From assembly GCA_035519135.1 (NCBI GenBank), contig DATIWX010000016.1, positions 1 to 5,164 on the forward strand: a stretch of DNA of 5,164 bases, given 5' to 3'. Position 1 is the first letter of the stretch. Every line of letters begins with the position of its first letter. The DNA is from VBDM01 sp035519135. GTDB lineage: Bacteria > Pseudomonadota > Gammaproteobacteria > Burkholderiales > SG8-39. A program made the translations under genes and the position numbers. Positions 1-4,740 of this stretch are shown here, piece after piece. The notes beneath the pieces are model-generated. The model ran no database searches, was not told the DNA's origin, and saw nothing but the letters and a program-made list of their open reading frames with translations.

Positions 1-742
1 CGGCAAGGTGCTCGAGCGCCTGCTGCTGAAGGGCAGCATCGTCGTGAAGAAGGCGTACTGCGACTGGGACCGCTACAAGGAGTTCAAGGCGCCCATGCAC
101 TCGGCCTCCTTCGAGCTGATCGAGATCCCGCACGTGCGCCAATCGGGCAAGAACTCCGCCGACATCCGCATGGTCGTGGATGCGCTGGACCTCTGCTACA
201 CCAAGTCGCACGTGGACGCGTTCGTGATCGTGAGCGGCGACTCGGACTTCTCGCCGCTGGTGTCGAAGCTGCGCGAGAACAACAAGACCGTGATCGGCGT
301 GGGGGTAAAGAAATCCACGTCGGACCTGTTGGTCTCCGCCTGCGACGAGTTCATCTACTACGACGATCTGGTGCGCGAGAAGAAAAAGAAGGAATCGTCG
401 TCCTCGACGCCGCGGAAACGCGGCAATGATCGGGGACCCAGGGAAGCAGCGCCCGCCGAACCTCGCGCGGATTCCACCCCGGCCAACGAAAAGCTCCAGG
501 AAGCCCTCGACCTCATCCTCGCGACCGTGGAAGCCCTCATCGAAGAGCGAGGCGAGGATGAGCCGGTGTGGGGCTCGATGGTCAAGCAGACCCTGAAGCG
601 CCGCAAGCCCGGCTTCAACGAGCGCTATTACGGCTTCGGCTCGTTCAACGAGCTGCTGGAAGAGGCGCGCGAGCGCGGCTACCTGGAGCTCGAACGCGAC
701 GCGAAGTCCGGCGGCTACGCCGTTCGCCCCTCCCCGCCCTAG
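1..742 (+). CDS. NYN-domain / OST-HTH (LOTUS) protein, 5' partial
   Basis: Predicted RNA-processing nuclease of the LabA-like NYN (PIN-like) fold, carrying a C-terminal RNA-binding OST-HTH domain. The frame is open to the window edge (first full codon at 2), so the GTG at 8 is not taken as the start; the N-terminal strand with the first catalytic aspartate is outside. Counting from that GTG, the NYN part runs to about residue 122. It shows GKNSADIRMVVDA (Asp52, Asp59) and VSGDSDFSPLV (Asp78, Asp80), the acidic metal-binding motifs of the family. A low-complexity K/E/S/P/R linker follows (about 123-160), then an OST-HTH domain (163-240) with the typical YYGFGSFNELLEEA segment. NYN/OST-HTH proteins are known in bacteria and in eukaryotic RNA regulators such as MARF1; the bacterial substrate is generally unknown. 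The TAG stop is 2 bp before the palindromic array, with no U-tract terminator between. Family call is firm; role is inferred. Confidence 0.9.
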   Translation, partial: GKVLERLLLKGSIVVKKAYCDWDRYKEFKAPMHSASFELIEIPHVRQSGKNSADIRMVVDALDLCYTKSHVDAFVIVSGDSDFSPLVSKLRENNKTVIGVGVKKSTSDLLVSACDEFIYYDDLVREKKKKESSSSTPRKRGNDRGPREAAPAEPRADSTPANEKLQEALDLILATVEALIEERGEDEPVWGSMVKQTLKRRKPGFNERYYGFGSFNELLEEARERGYLELERDAKSGGYAVRPSPP

Positions 743-759
743 AGCCATATCCTCCGTAT

Positions 760-788
760 TTGACTTCTAGAGGATATGGCCATATCCT
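760..788 (+). promoter_or_regulatory. Predicted sigma70 promoter of the nucleotidyltransferase gene
   Basis: TTGACT (760-765) matches the -35 consensus at 5 of 6 positions. TATCCT (783-788) matches the -10 consensus at 4 of 6, with an optimal 17-bp spacer. Transcription would begin near 795, giving a leader of about 21 nt. The spacer holds inner repeat copy 2 and the -10 hexamer lies inside inner copy 3, so a protein bound at the palindrome would block RNA polymerase. Predicted from sequence only. Confidence 0.5.
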
Positions 789-803
789 CTAGAAAGTGAA
801 TCC

Positions 804-809
804 AGAGGA
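804..809 (+). promoter_or_regulatory. Ribosome binding site inside the repeat
   Basis: AGAGGA lies 6 nt before the ATG at 816 and fixes that start. It is part of the fourth repeat copy, so in RNA it can pair with the CCATATCCTCT segment at 780-790. Any transcript starting upstream, for instance read-through from the NYN gene, would carry an 11-bp hairpin (780-790 with 804-814) hiding this site. A transcript from the predicted local promoter, starting near 795, would lack the upstream arm and leave the site free. Confidence 0.6.
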
Positions 810-815
810 TATGGA

Positions 816-1856
816 ATGGCCGCCCCGCTTTACCAAAAGCACCCGCCTTCGCTGGCGGCGACGTACGCCGATATCGAGAACCACGCCCTGTACCAGGGCG
901 AGGTGCTGGTCGGGACCCCGGGCGCCATCAGCCTCCGCGAGAACGCCAACAAGACGCGGTTCTACGTCCGGCAGTACTACGACTTCGACGGCAAGAAACG
1001 CGACCAGTACCTCTGCCAGGCAGGTACCGAGGGCTGCGACAAGACGATCGCCGAATGGAAGGGCCGCATCGAGGAAGCCAAGGAGCTGCTGAAGGGCATT
1101 CGGCTCCTGGCTCGGGAAGGGTTCCGTGTGCTGAACCCGAAACACCTTGCCGCCCTCGCACCCCTCTCCACACACCGCATCTTCGAGGCCGGCGCCGTCC
1201 TGGTCGGGACGCATGCCTTCGAGGTCATCGTGAACCGCCTGGGCATCCGCGTGGCTTCGTTCGCGACCGAGGACGTCGATATCGCCCGCCCCGGCAAACT
1301 CGCATTGGAGAAGCCGCCCAAGGGCGGGCTGGTCGAGCTGCTGCGGGAATCCGGCATCGATTTCGTCGGCGTCCCCGGATTCAAGCGGGGCGCGCCGCCG
1401 ACGAGCTACAAGGAAAAGGGCCGCTCGCGATTCACCTTCGACCTGCTGGTTCCCACGCAGGGCGAAGAGATCGAGTCACTCCCGGTGCCCGAGCTCGGCG
1501 CCCACGCGACCGCCCTGCCCTATCTCAAGTACCTGCTCACGGAGACGCAGATGGGGGCCGCCATTTCGAGCCATGGTGCCGCCGCGGTTCGGGTTCCGGT
1601 TCCCGAGCGATTCGCGCTGCACAAGATGATCGTAGCCCAGCTCAGGGTGGGGCGAACGGAGAAAAGCCGAAAGGACCTCAAGCAGGCCGCCGTGCTCATC
1701 GCGGCAATGAGCGAATTGTTTCCCGGATCGATCGAAGGGGCCTACCAGAAGACGGCCAAGTCGAGCCGTGCGCTCATTCGCAAGTCGCTGGGAAAGCTGG
1801 AAGAGGAGCTCCAGGCGCATCCCCGCGCCTGGGAGGAGCTCGCGAAGGCGGTTTAG
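816..1856 (+). CDS. GSU2403-family-like nucleotidyltransferase-fold protein
   Basis: 346-residue cytoplasmic protein with the features I associate with PF12281 (NTP_transf_8, GSU2403 family). The N-terminal part (1-110) is rich in charged helix (WKGRIEEAKELLKGIRLLAREG). The nucleotidyltransferase core begins at about 123 with AGAVLVGTHAFEVIVNRLGI (Gly131-Thr132, standing for the hG[GS] motif). TEDVDIA follows (Asp153 and Asp155, the metal-binding DxD), then RFTFDLLVP with a third candidate aspartate, Asp209. The C-terminal part (about 262-300) has PERFALHKMIVAQLR and KSRKDLKQAAVLIAAM, a helical element also seen in other nucleotidyltransferase-fold families such as AbiEii. The nucleotide and acceptor are unknown for the family. 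ATG 816 is supported by AGAGGA six nt upstream. The gene stands alone, downstream of the palindromic array, and ends convergently with the di-iron gene. A toxin- or defence-like role is possible by fold analogy but nothing here proves it. Confidence 0.8.
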   Translation: MAAPLYQKHPPSLAATYADIENHALYQGEVLVGTPGAISLRENANKTRFYVRQYYDFDGKKRDQYLCQAGTEGCDKTIAEWKGRIEEAKELLKGIRLLAREGFRVLNPKHLAALAPLSTHRIFEAGAVLVGTHAFEVIVNRLGIRVASFATEDVDIARPGKLALEKPPKGGLVELLRESGIDFVGVPGFKRGAPPTSYKEKGRSRFTFDLLVPTQGEEIESLPVPELGAHATALPYLKYLLTETQMGAAISSHGAAAVRVPVPERFALHKMIVAQLRVGRTEKSRKDLKQAAVLIAAMSELFPGSIEGAYQKTAKSSRALIRKSLGKLEEELQAHPRAWEELAKAV

Positions 1857-1857
1857 T

Positions 1858-1896
1858 GTCATCCCGGCCGCCGCACCAGCAGCAGCGAGCCGGGAT
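1858..1896. repeat. Intergenic inverted repeat, possible weak bidirectional terminator
   Basis: ATCCCGGC (1861-1868) and GCCGGGAT (1889-1896) form an 8-bp stem with a 20-nt loop, between the convergent ends of the nucleotidyltransferase and di-iron genes. Neither strand has a U-tract after the stem, so intrinsic termination would be weak. The leading 13-mer GTCATCCCGGCCG (1858-1870) recurs exactly at 3926-3938. The GTCATCCCGG...CCGGGAT form resembles REP-like intergenic elements of proteobacteria; that assignment is from general knowledge. Confidence 0.5.
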
Positions 1897-1904
1897 CCCT
1901 TCAA

Positions 1905-2837
1905 TCACGCAACGATCGGCTCCAGGGCCTTCGCGATGCGCTTGCCCTGCTCGGCATTGATCATGCTGCCCAGGACCTCGTTGAAGCGCTTGTCCTGCAC
2001 GCCGCTCACGATGTACTGGTAGCGGTAGGCGGCGAGGAAAGCGTCGGCGACGGCGTTGGCCTCGGCGGGCGCGAGCTTGCGCCCGAGCATGGCGAGGAAG
2101 TAATCGCTGTCGGCCTTCGCCTGCATGTGCACGATGCCGTCGACCGCGCCGGCGAGCGCGATGAGGTCGTCCACCGCCTTGTCGCGCTCCTTCGGGGCGA
2201 GCTTCGCGTCCTCGCGCAGCCACTCCATCTCGTCCACGATGGCGTGCTGCGACTCCTCGCGCGCGTGGTGCATGAAGACGTCCTTCCAGAGCTCCGAGAG
2301 GGTCGCGTCCGGCTCGATGCTCGTCCGGTAATGGGCCAGCACGAAGAGCTCGATCATGTACACGAGGGCCAGCACCGCCCACGTCGAGGAGGCGAGCACC
2401 GCGCGGGCGACGTCGTTGGGTTGCGGCACGAACATGTAGCCCGGGGGCATGCCGGCCGCGGTCATGGCCTCCATGCGCCGGAAGAGCTCCTGGTGCTTGA
2501 TCTCCTCGTCGGTGAAGCGCACCAGCGCCTCGAGGGCGACCTGGTCGCCCATCCAGTGGTCGCGGCTCACGTCGAGCATCTTCGCGCCGATGAAGCGCTC
2601 GACCAGCCCGAACATGTTGGCGTAGGTGCGCCCCTGCACGCGGCTGTAGGTGAGCTTCTCAGCCTCGGTGAGGAACGGCACGCGGCCGGCCATGGAAAGG
2701 CCGTCGGGCAGGAACTTGCGGGTGAAATCGAGCTTGCGCCCGCGGATCACGTCGCGGTCGATGTCGAAGCGGACGCGCTTCGAGTTCTCGATGCATTTGG
2801 CGTAACGGGCGGTGGTCGTGGGGATGTGCATGTCCAA
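1905..2837 (-). CDS. Ferritin-like di-iron protein (AurF-like motif pattern)
   Basis: 310-residue helical protein with two copies of the same metal-ligand pattern, E-X30-E-E-x-x-H. Counting from the TTG start, they are Glu80...Glu111-Glu112-x-x-His115 (LVERFI and DEEIKHQ) and Glu163...Glu194-Glu195-x-x-His198 (MIELFV and REESQHA). This is the signature of a four-helix-bundle di-iron carboxylate protein. The spacing fits the EX28-37(D/E)EX2H pattern described for AurF-type N-oxygenases, but I do not recognise the exact family and the substrate is unknown. The segment between the motifs (about 145-170) is hydrophobic, as expected for bundle helices; no signal peptide is seen. Start: TTG 2837 has AGGAG 7 nt upstream (2845-2849). 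ATG 2831 would be 13 nt from it, and the upstream ATG pair at 2882 has no Shine-Dalgarno. The gene is divergent from a cupin/AraC regulator, which probably controls it. Confidence 0.8.
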   Translation of the reverse strand: MDMHIPTTTARYAKCIENSKRVRFDIDRDVIRGRKLDFTRKFLPDGLSMAGRVPFLTEAEKLTYSRVQGRTYANMFGLVERFIGAKMLDVSRDHWMGDQVALEALVRFTDEEIKHQELFRRMEAMTAAGMPPGYMFVPQPNDVARAVLASSTWAVLALVYMIELFVLAHYRTSIEPDATLSELWKDVFMHHAREESQHAIVDEMEWLREDAKLAPKERDKAVDDLIALAGAVDGIVHMQAKADSDYFLAMLGRKLAPAEANAVADAFLAAYRYQYIVSGVQDKRFNEVLGSMINAEQGKRIAKALEPIVA

Positions 2838-2844
2838 CTTTTCT

Positions 2845-2849
2845 CTCCT
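2845..2849 (-). promoter_or_regulatory. Ribosome binding site deciding the start of the di-iron gene
   Basis: AGGAG on the minus strand lies 7 nt before TTG 2837 and 13 nt before ATG 2831. It argues against the longest reading from ATG 2882, where the AGGAG would lie inside the coding region as Arg-Arg codons. Confidence 0.6.
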
Positions 2850-2925
2850 GGCATGGGTGATCGATGGGTACGACGCCATCATCGGCCGCCCGGCCGCCGC
2901 CGCCTTGACGGGTTTGCCGTGTTTT

Positions 2926-2955
2926 TTGCCCCGGACGCCGCGCCATGGTTAACAT
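2926..2955 (+). promoter_or_regulatory. Candidate promoter for the AraC gene, leaderless type
   Basis: TTGCCC (2926-2931) and TAACAT (2950-2955) are separated by 18 bp and match the -35 and -10 consensus at 4 of 6 positions each. Only TTCCC separates the -10 from ATG 2961, so transcription would start at or next to the A of the start codon. This would explain the lack of a Shine-Dalgarno sequence. Confidence 0.35.
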
Positions 2956-2960
2956 TTCCC

Positions 2961-3941
2961 ATGGACGCGCTATCGGAGATGCTCAAGGTGGTCCGCCTGA
3001 ACAGCGGGATCTTCCTCGACGCCGAGTTCACCGCCCCGTGGTGCATCGACTCCGCCCCGGGCGACGAGGACATCGCGCAGATCCTCCCGAACGCCGAGCA
3101 GGTGTCGATCTACCACCTGGTCACGGAAGGCCGCTTCTCGGCCAAGCTTCCCGGAGCCGGCCCGTCGATCGAGATCCAGGCGGGCGACCTCCTCATGTTC
3201 CCGCATGCCGACGGGCACCTGATGGGCAGCGACCTCCACGTGGCGCCGCGCGTGGTGGGAGAGCTGGTGGAAACCTCGCCCGGCGAGGGGCCGTCGCGCG
3301 TGCGCCACGGCGGCGGCGGCGCGCGAACGCGCTTCGTGTGCGGCTACATGGCCTGCGACAAGCGCGCGTGCAAGCCGCTGCTGGACGCCCTGCCCCGCAT
3401 GCTGCGCGTGTCGCTGCGCGATGCCCCGGCGGCCGAATGGATCGAGGCCACGATCCGCCTCGCATCCGCGCAGACGCACGCACCCAGCGCGGGAGGCGAC
3501 CTCCTGCTCGCACGCCTGGCCGAGCTGCTCTTCGTGGAAGCGATACGCGAGTACGTGAGGTCGCTTCCCGAAAGCCAGCGCGGCTGGCTCGCGGGGCTGC
3601 GCGATCCCCACGTGGGGCGCGCGCTCGCGCTGCTGCACGCGAACCCGGCGCGCGGCTGGGACGTGGAGACGCTCGCCCACGAGACGGGCCTTTCGCGCTC
3701 GGCCCTGGGCGAACGATTCGCTTCGCTGCTCGGTGAGCCGCCCATGCAATACCTCACCGGGTGGCGCATGGCCCTCGCCGCGCAGGCGCTCTCGTCGGGC
3801 AGCGACGCCGTCGCGCGCATCGCCGAACGCGTGGGCTACGAGTCCGAGGCCGCCTTCAACCGGGCGTTCAAGCGCGAGTTCGGAACACCGCCCGCAGCCT
3901 GGCGCCGCGCCGCGCGCAACGCCCCGTCATCCCGGCCGTAG
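2961..3941 (+). CDS. AraC-family transcriptional regulator with N-terminal cupin domain
   Basis: 326-residue DNA-binding regulator. The N-terminal half (about 2-195) matches the cupin_6 (PF12852) type. It opens with MDALSEMLKVVRLNSGIFL and EFTAPWC, continues with the cupin segment PHADGHLMGS (81-90), and then GGGGARTRFVCGYMACD (117-133) followed by PLLDALPRMLRV. The C-terminal half (about 217-318) has two helix-turn-helix motifs of the AraC/XylS type: WDVETLAHETGLSRSALGER (233-252) and AVARIAERVGYESEAAFNRAFKREFGTPPAAWR (283-315). The ligand of the cupin is unknown. ATG 2961 gives the usual N terminus of the family. It has no Shine-Dalgarno but lies 5 nt after a -10-like TAACAT, so the mRNA may be leaderless. 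The frame stays open far upstream (from 2127), but that part is antisense to the di-iron gene and is not coding. The last residues, SSRP, come from a REP-like 13-mer. It probably regulates the divergent di-iron gene. Confidence 0.9.
   Translation: MDALSEMLKVVRLNSGIFLDAEFTAPWCIDSAPGDEDIAQILPNAEQVSIYHLVTEGRFSAKLPGAGPSIEIQAGDLLMFPHADGHLMGSDLHVAPRVVGELVETSPGEGPSRVRHGGGGARTRFVCGYMACDKRACKPLLDALPRMLRVSLRDAPAAEWIEATIRLASAQTHAPSAGGDLLLARLAELLFVEAIREYVRSLPESQRGWLAGLRDPHVGRALALLHANPARGWDVETLAHETGLSRSALGERFASLLGEPPMQYLTGWRMALAAQALSSGSDAVARIAERVGYESEAAFNRAFKREFGTPPAAWRRAARNAPSSRP
3926..3938 (+). repeat. Second copy of the GTCATCCCGGCCG 13-mer
   Basis: Exact match to 1858-1870. Here it forms the last codons of the AraC gene (Pro-Ser-Ser-Arg-Pro before the TAG), without the second arm of the stem found at the first copy. 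It looks like half of a REP-like element that has become the end of a coding sequence. Confidence 0.45.
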
Positions 3942-3943
3942 CG

Positions 3944-4354
3944 CTACTTCCCGCGCAGCTGCGCCCTCGTGCGCGGCCCCATCATCGCCCGCAGCTCCGA
4001 GAAGAAGACTTCCAGCTCGCTGTCGCGCGTGAACGAGATCGCGATCGCGTTGCGCGTCTCGCGGTCGCCCTCGACCATGCCGCGCTCGATCGCTGCGAGG
4101 ATGCCGTCCGCCTCCGTCGCCTTGGTGCCCCGGGCGTTGGGCTTGCGCGCGCCCAGGCACTCGCCGATGCGCTTGAGCACATCGCCCATGAAGACGTGGG
4201 GAATGAGGCAGCCGTAGGCATTGAGGTGCAGGCGCCGTGCCTCGAAAAGCGGCGCGGAGACCGAGCAAAGCAGCTCGGCGAGATCCGTGTTCGTGATGGG
4301 CCGCGGGCGGTGCGCGCCCCCGCTCGGCGTAAGGCCGGACGGGCCGCGAATCAC
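3944..4354 (-). CDS. Small protein of unknown function (DUF7674-like pattern)
   Basis: 136-residue soluble protein; no signal peptide or membrane segment is seen. The probable domain begins near residue 20: TNTDLAELLCSVSAPLFEAR, then CLIPHVFMGDVLKRIGECL (49-67), GILAAIERGMVEGD (84-97), NAIAISFTRDSELEVFFSEL (102-121) and MMGPRTRAQL. The order 'PHVFxGD ... ILxxIE ... D ... NAIAxSF ... MGPxxxxQL' reminds me of the DUF7674 family, from memory and unchecked; some relatives look like immunity-type proteins, but no toxin gene is present here. Start: GTG 4354 has GAGG 8 nt upstream. The first 18 residues are rich in Gly, Pro and Arg and may not belong to the fold, so a later non-ATG start near 4297 is possible. 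It ends tail to tail with the AraC gene, 2 bp apart. Confidence 0.7.
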   Translation of the reverse strand: MIRGPSGLTPSGGAHRPRPITNTDLAELLCSVSAPLFEARRLHLNAYGCLIPHVFMGDVLKRIGECLGARKPNARGTKATEADGILAAIERGMVEGDRETRNAIAISFTRDSELEVFFSELRAMMGPRTRAQLRGK

Positions 4355-4364
4355 CGGGTGGGCC

Positions 4365-4493
4365 TCACCCTTCCCGCTTCGTTTGCGGCGGGCGCGGCTG
4401 GTGCTTGGTGCGAATCGACTGGCGCCGGCGCTCGACCTGCCGCCAGCCCACGACCATCCTCTTGCGCGTTTGCGTCTTTGCCGTTTGGATCAT
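4365..4493 (-). CDS. Possible 42-residue basic small protein
   Basis: An ORF too short for most gene finders starts with ATG 4493 and ends in TGA at 4365-4367. It encodes MIQTAKTQTRKRMVVGWRQ followed by an Arg/Lys/Gln-rich tail ending KREG. It is strongly basic, contains one Trp-Arg-Gln core, and about 85% of its codons end in G or C. Its stop codon lies inside the GGTGAGG Shine-Dalgarno region of the next gene (GTG 4354), a layout that would permit translational coupling. Against it: the upstream ribosome binding site is weak (a G-run near the ATG), the same DNA is open in the neighbouring frame, and GC-rich DNA yields such ORFs by chance. I do not recognise a family. Confidence 0.3.
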   Translation of the reverse strand: MIQTAKTQTRKRMVVGWRQVERRRQSIRTKHQPRPPQTKREG

Positions 4494-4540
4494 CAAAGCC
4501 CCCCCGAGAATGACCCACTATGCGCCGAAAGGCCCCCGGG

Positions 4541-4549
4541 TGCTATTGT
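4541..4549 (+). promoter_or_regulatory. Extended -10 promoter for the 48-residue protein gene
   Basis: TGCTATTGT contains TATTGT (4544-4549, 4 of 6 to consensus) with the upstream TGn of an extended -10. No good -35 is present at the usual distance, which an extended -10 can tolerate. Transcription would start near 4556, about 30 nt before the ATG at 4587. Confidence 0.4.
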
Positions 4550-4586
4550 GGTAGGCGTCAACACCGACCGAAGGAGACAAATCTCG

Positions 4587-4733
4587 ATGCCGAAACCCAA
4601 CTACGCATTCCAAAAACGCCAGAGAGAGCTCGCCAAGAAGCAGAAGAAGGAAGCCAAGCAGCGCGAGCGCGACGCCGCCAAAGCGCCGCCGGCCGAGGGA
4701 ACGCCCCCCGGAGACCCCCAACCTGGGGTATAA
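4587..4733 (+). CDS. Small, highly charged conserved-type protein (MPKPNY)
   Basis: 48-residue protein beginning MPKPNYAFQKRQRELAKKQK. Residues 9-32 form one long Lys/Arg/Glu/Gln-rich helix that could be a single helix or part of a coiled coil. The Pro/Gly-rich tail (33-48) is likely disordered. The start ATG 4587 has AAGGAGA upstream (AGGAG at 4572-4576, 10-nt spacing), a strong ribosome binding site. I recall very similar MPKPNY...KRQRELAKK small proteins annotated as hypothetical in many betaproteobacteria; the function is unknown, though nucleic-acid or ribosome binding would fit its charge. The stop codon TAA overlaps a perfect TATAAT for the cold-shock gene downstream. A longer reading of the frame, from 4221, runs antisense to the minus-strand genes and is rejected. 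Confidence 0.8.
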   Translation: MPKPNYAFQKRQRELAKKQKKEAKQRERDAAKAPPAEGTPPGDPQPGV

Positions 4734-4734
4734 T
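4716..4734 (+). promoter_or_regulatory. Promoter (-10 TATAAT) for the cold-shock gene
   Basis: A consensus TATAAT (4729-4734) contains the stop codon of the preceding small gene. Directly upstream, CCCCA (4716-4720) and TGGGG (4724-4728) form a small dyad. No -35 resembling TTGACA is found at 16-18 bp. Transcription would start near 4741, giving a leader of about 145 nt to ATG 4886, close to the long leaders known for cspA-type mRNAs. Confidence 0.5.
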
Positions 4735-4740
4735 GCGCGT

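Larger units (their letters stand above)
745..814. promoter_or_regulatory. Fourfold symmetric palindromic operator-like array
   Basis: Four exact copies of GAGGATATGG are placed with perfect dyad symmetry around 779/780: 745-754 (-), 770-779 (+), 780-789 (-) and 805-814 (+). Each outer copy is 15 nt from its inner neighbour. The two inner copies lie in a flawless 30-bp palindrome (765-794, arms TTCTAGAGGATATGG and its complement). The array can also be read as two tandem 35-bp hairpin units (745-779 and 780-814). It overlaps the predicted promoter of the nucleotidyltransferase gene, and its last copy supplies that gene's ribosome binding site. This layout is what a cooperative dimeric repressor site would show; that role is inference. 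No U-tract follows, so it is not a standard terminator. No DNA-binding regulator is encoded next to it. Confidence 0.8.
2838..2960. promoter_or_regulatory. Divergent control region between di-iron gene and AraC regulator
   Basis: This 123-bp region separates the two divergent starts. It contains a direct repeat TTTGCC (2913-2918 and 2925-2930, 12-bp period) and two CCATGG words 16 bp apart (2943-2948 and 2959-2964), either of which could be part of an AraC-type half-site pair; both are short enough to be chance. A plus-strand promoter candidate is TTGCCC (2926-2931), an 18-bp spacer, then TAACAT (2950-2955). I found no convincing minus-strand promoter by eye. Known biology: AraC-family regulators often control the divergent neighbour. 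Confidence 0.4.

Noticed and set aside
777..800. Mirror-image promoter on the minus strand of the palindromic array (TTCACT with TATCCT)
   Set aside because: The spacer would be 18 bp with a poorer -35, and it would read antisense into the NYN gene with no minus-strand gene downstream; it is probably a by-product of the symmetry.
1861..1896. Strong Rho-independent terminator between the convergent genes
   Set aside because: The stem is real but the loop is 20 nt and no U-tract follows on either strand, so it was kept only as a repeat.
1055..1960. 301-residue plus-strand ORF overlapping the nucleotidyltransferase gene in another frame
   Set aside because: Arg/Pro/Gly-rich shadow with no domain, fully overlapping a gene with clear motifs and ribosome binding site.
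2838..2882. Longer N terminus of the di-iron protein from ATG 2882
   Set aside because: No Shine-Dalgarno before it, and a good AGGAG lies inside this extension at proper distance from TTG 2837.
2885..2904. GGCCGCC-type tandem GC repeats in the divergent region
   Set aside because: Simple GC-rich low complexity, without a clear period or dyad beyond what base composition gives.
2127..2960. Very long plus-strand reading frame that would extend the AraC protein to 604 residues
   Set aside because: The extra part is antisense to the di-iron gene, is His/Arg/Gly-rich without domain features, and stays open only because of high GC. The family's usual N terminus begins at 2961.
2970..3749. 259-residue minus-strand ORF opposite the AraC gene
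   Set aside because: A codon-position shadow of the AraC gene; the composition is Arg/Ala/His-rich with no recognisable motif.
4221..4586. Upstream extension of the 48-residue protein to 170 residues
   Set aside because: Antisense to the minus-strand small genes, and a strong ribosome binding site marks ATG 4587 as the start.
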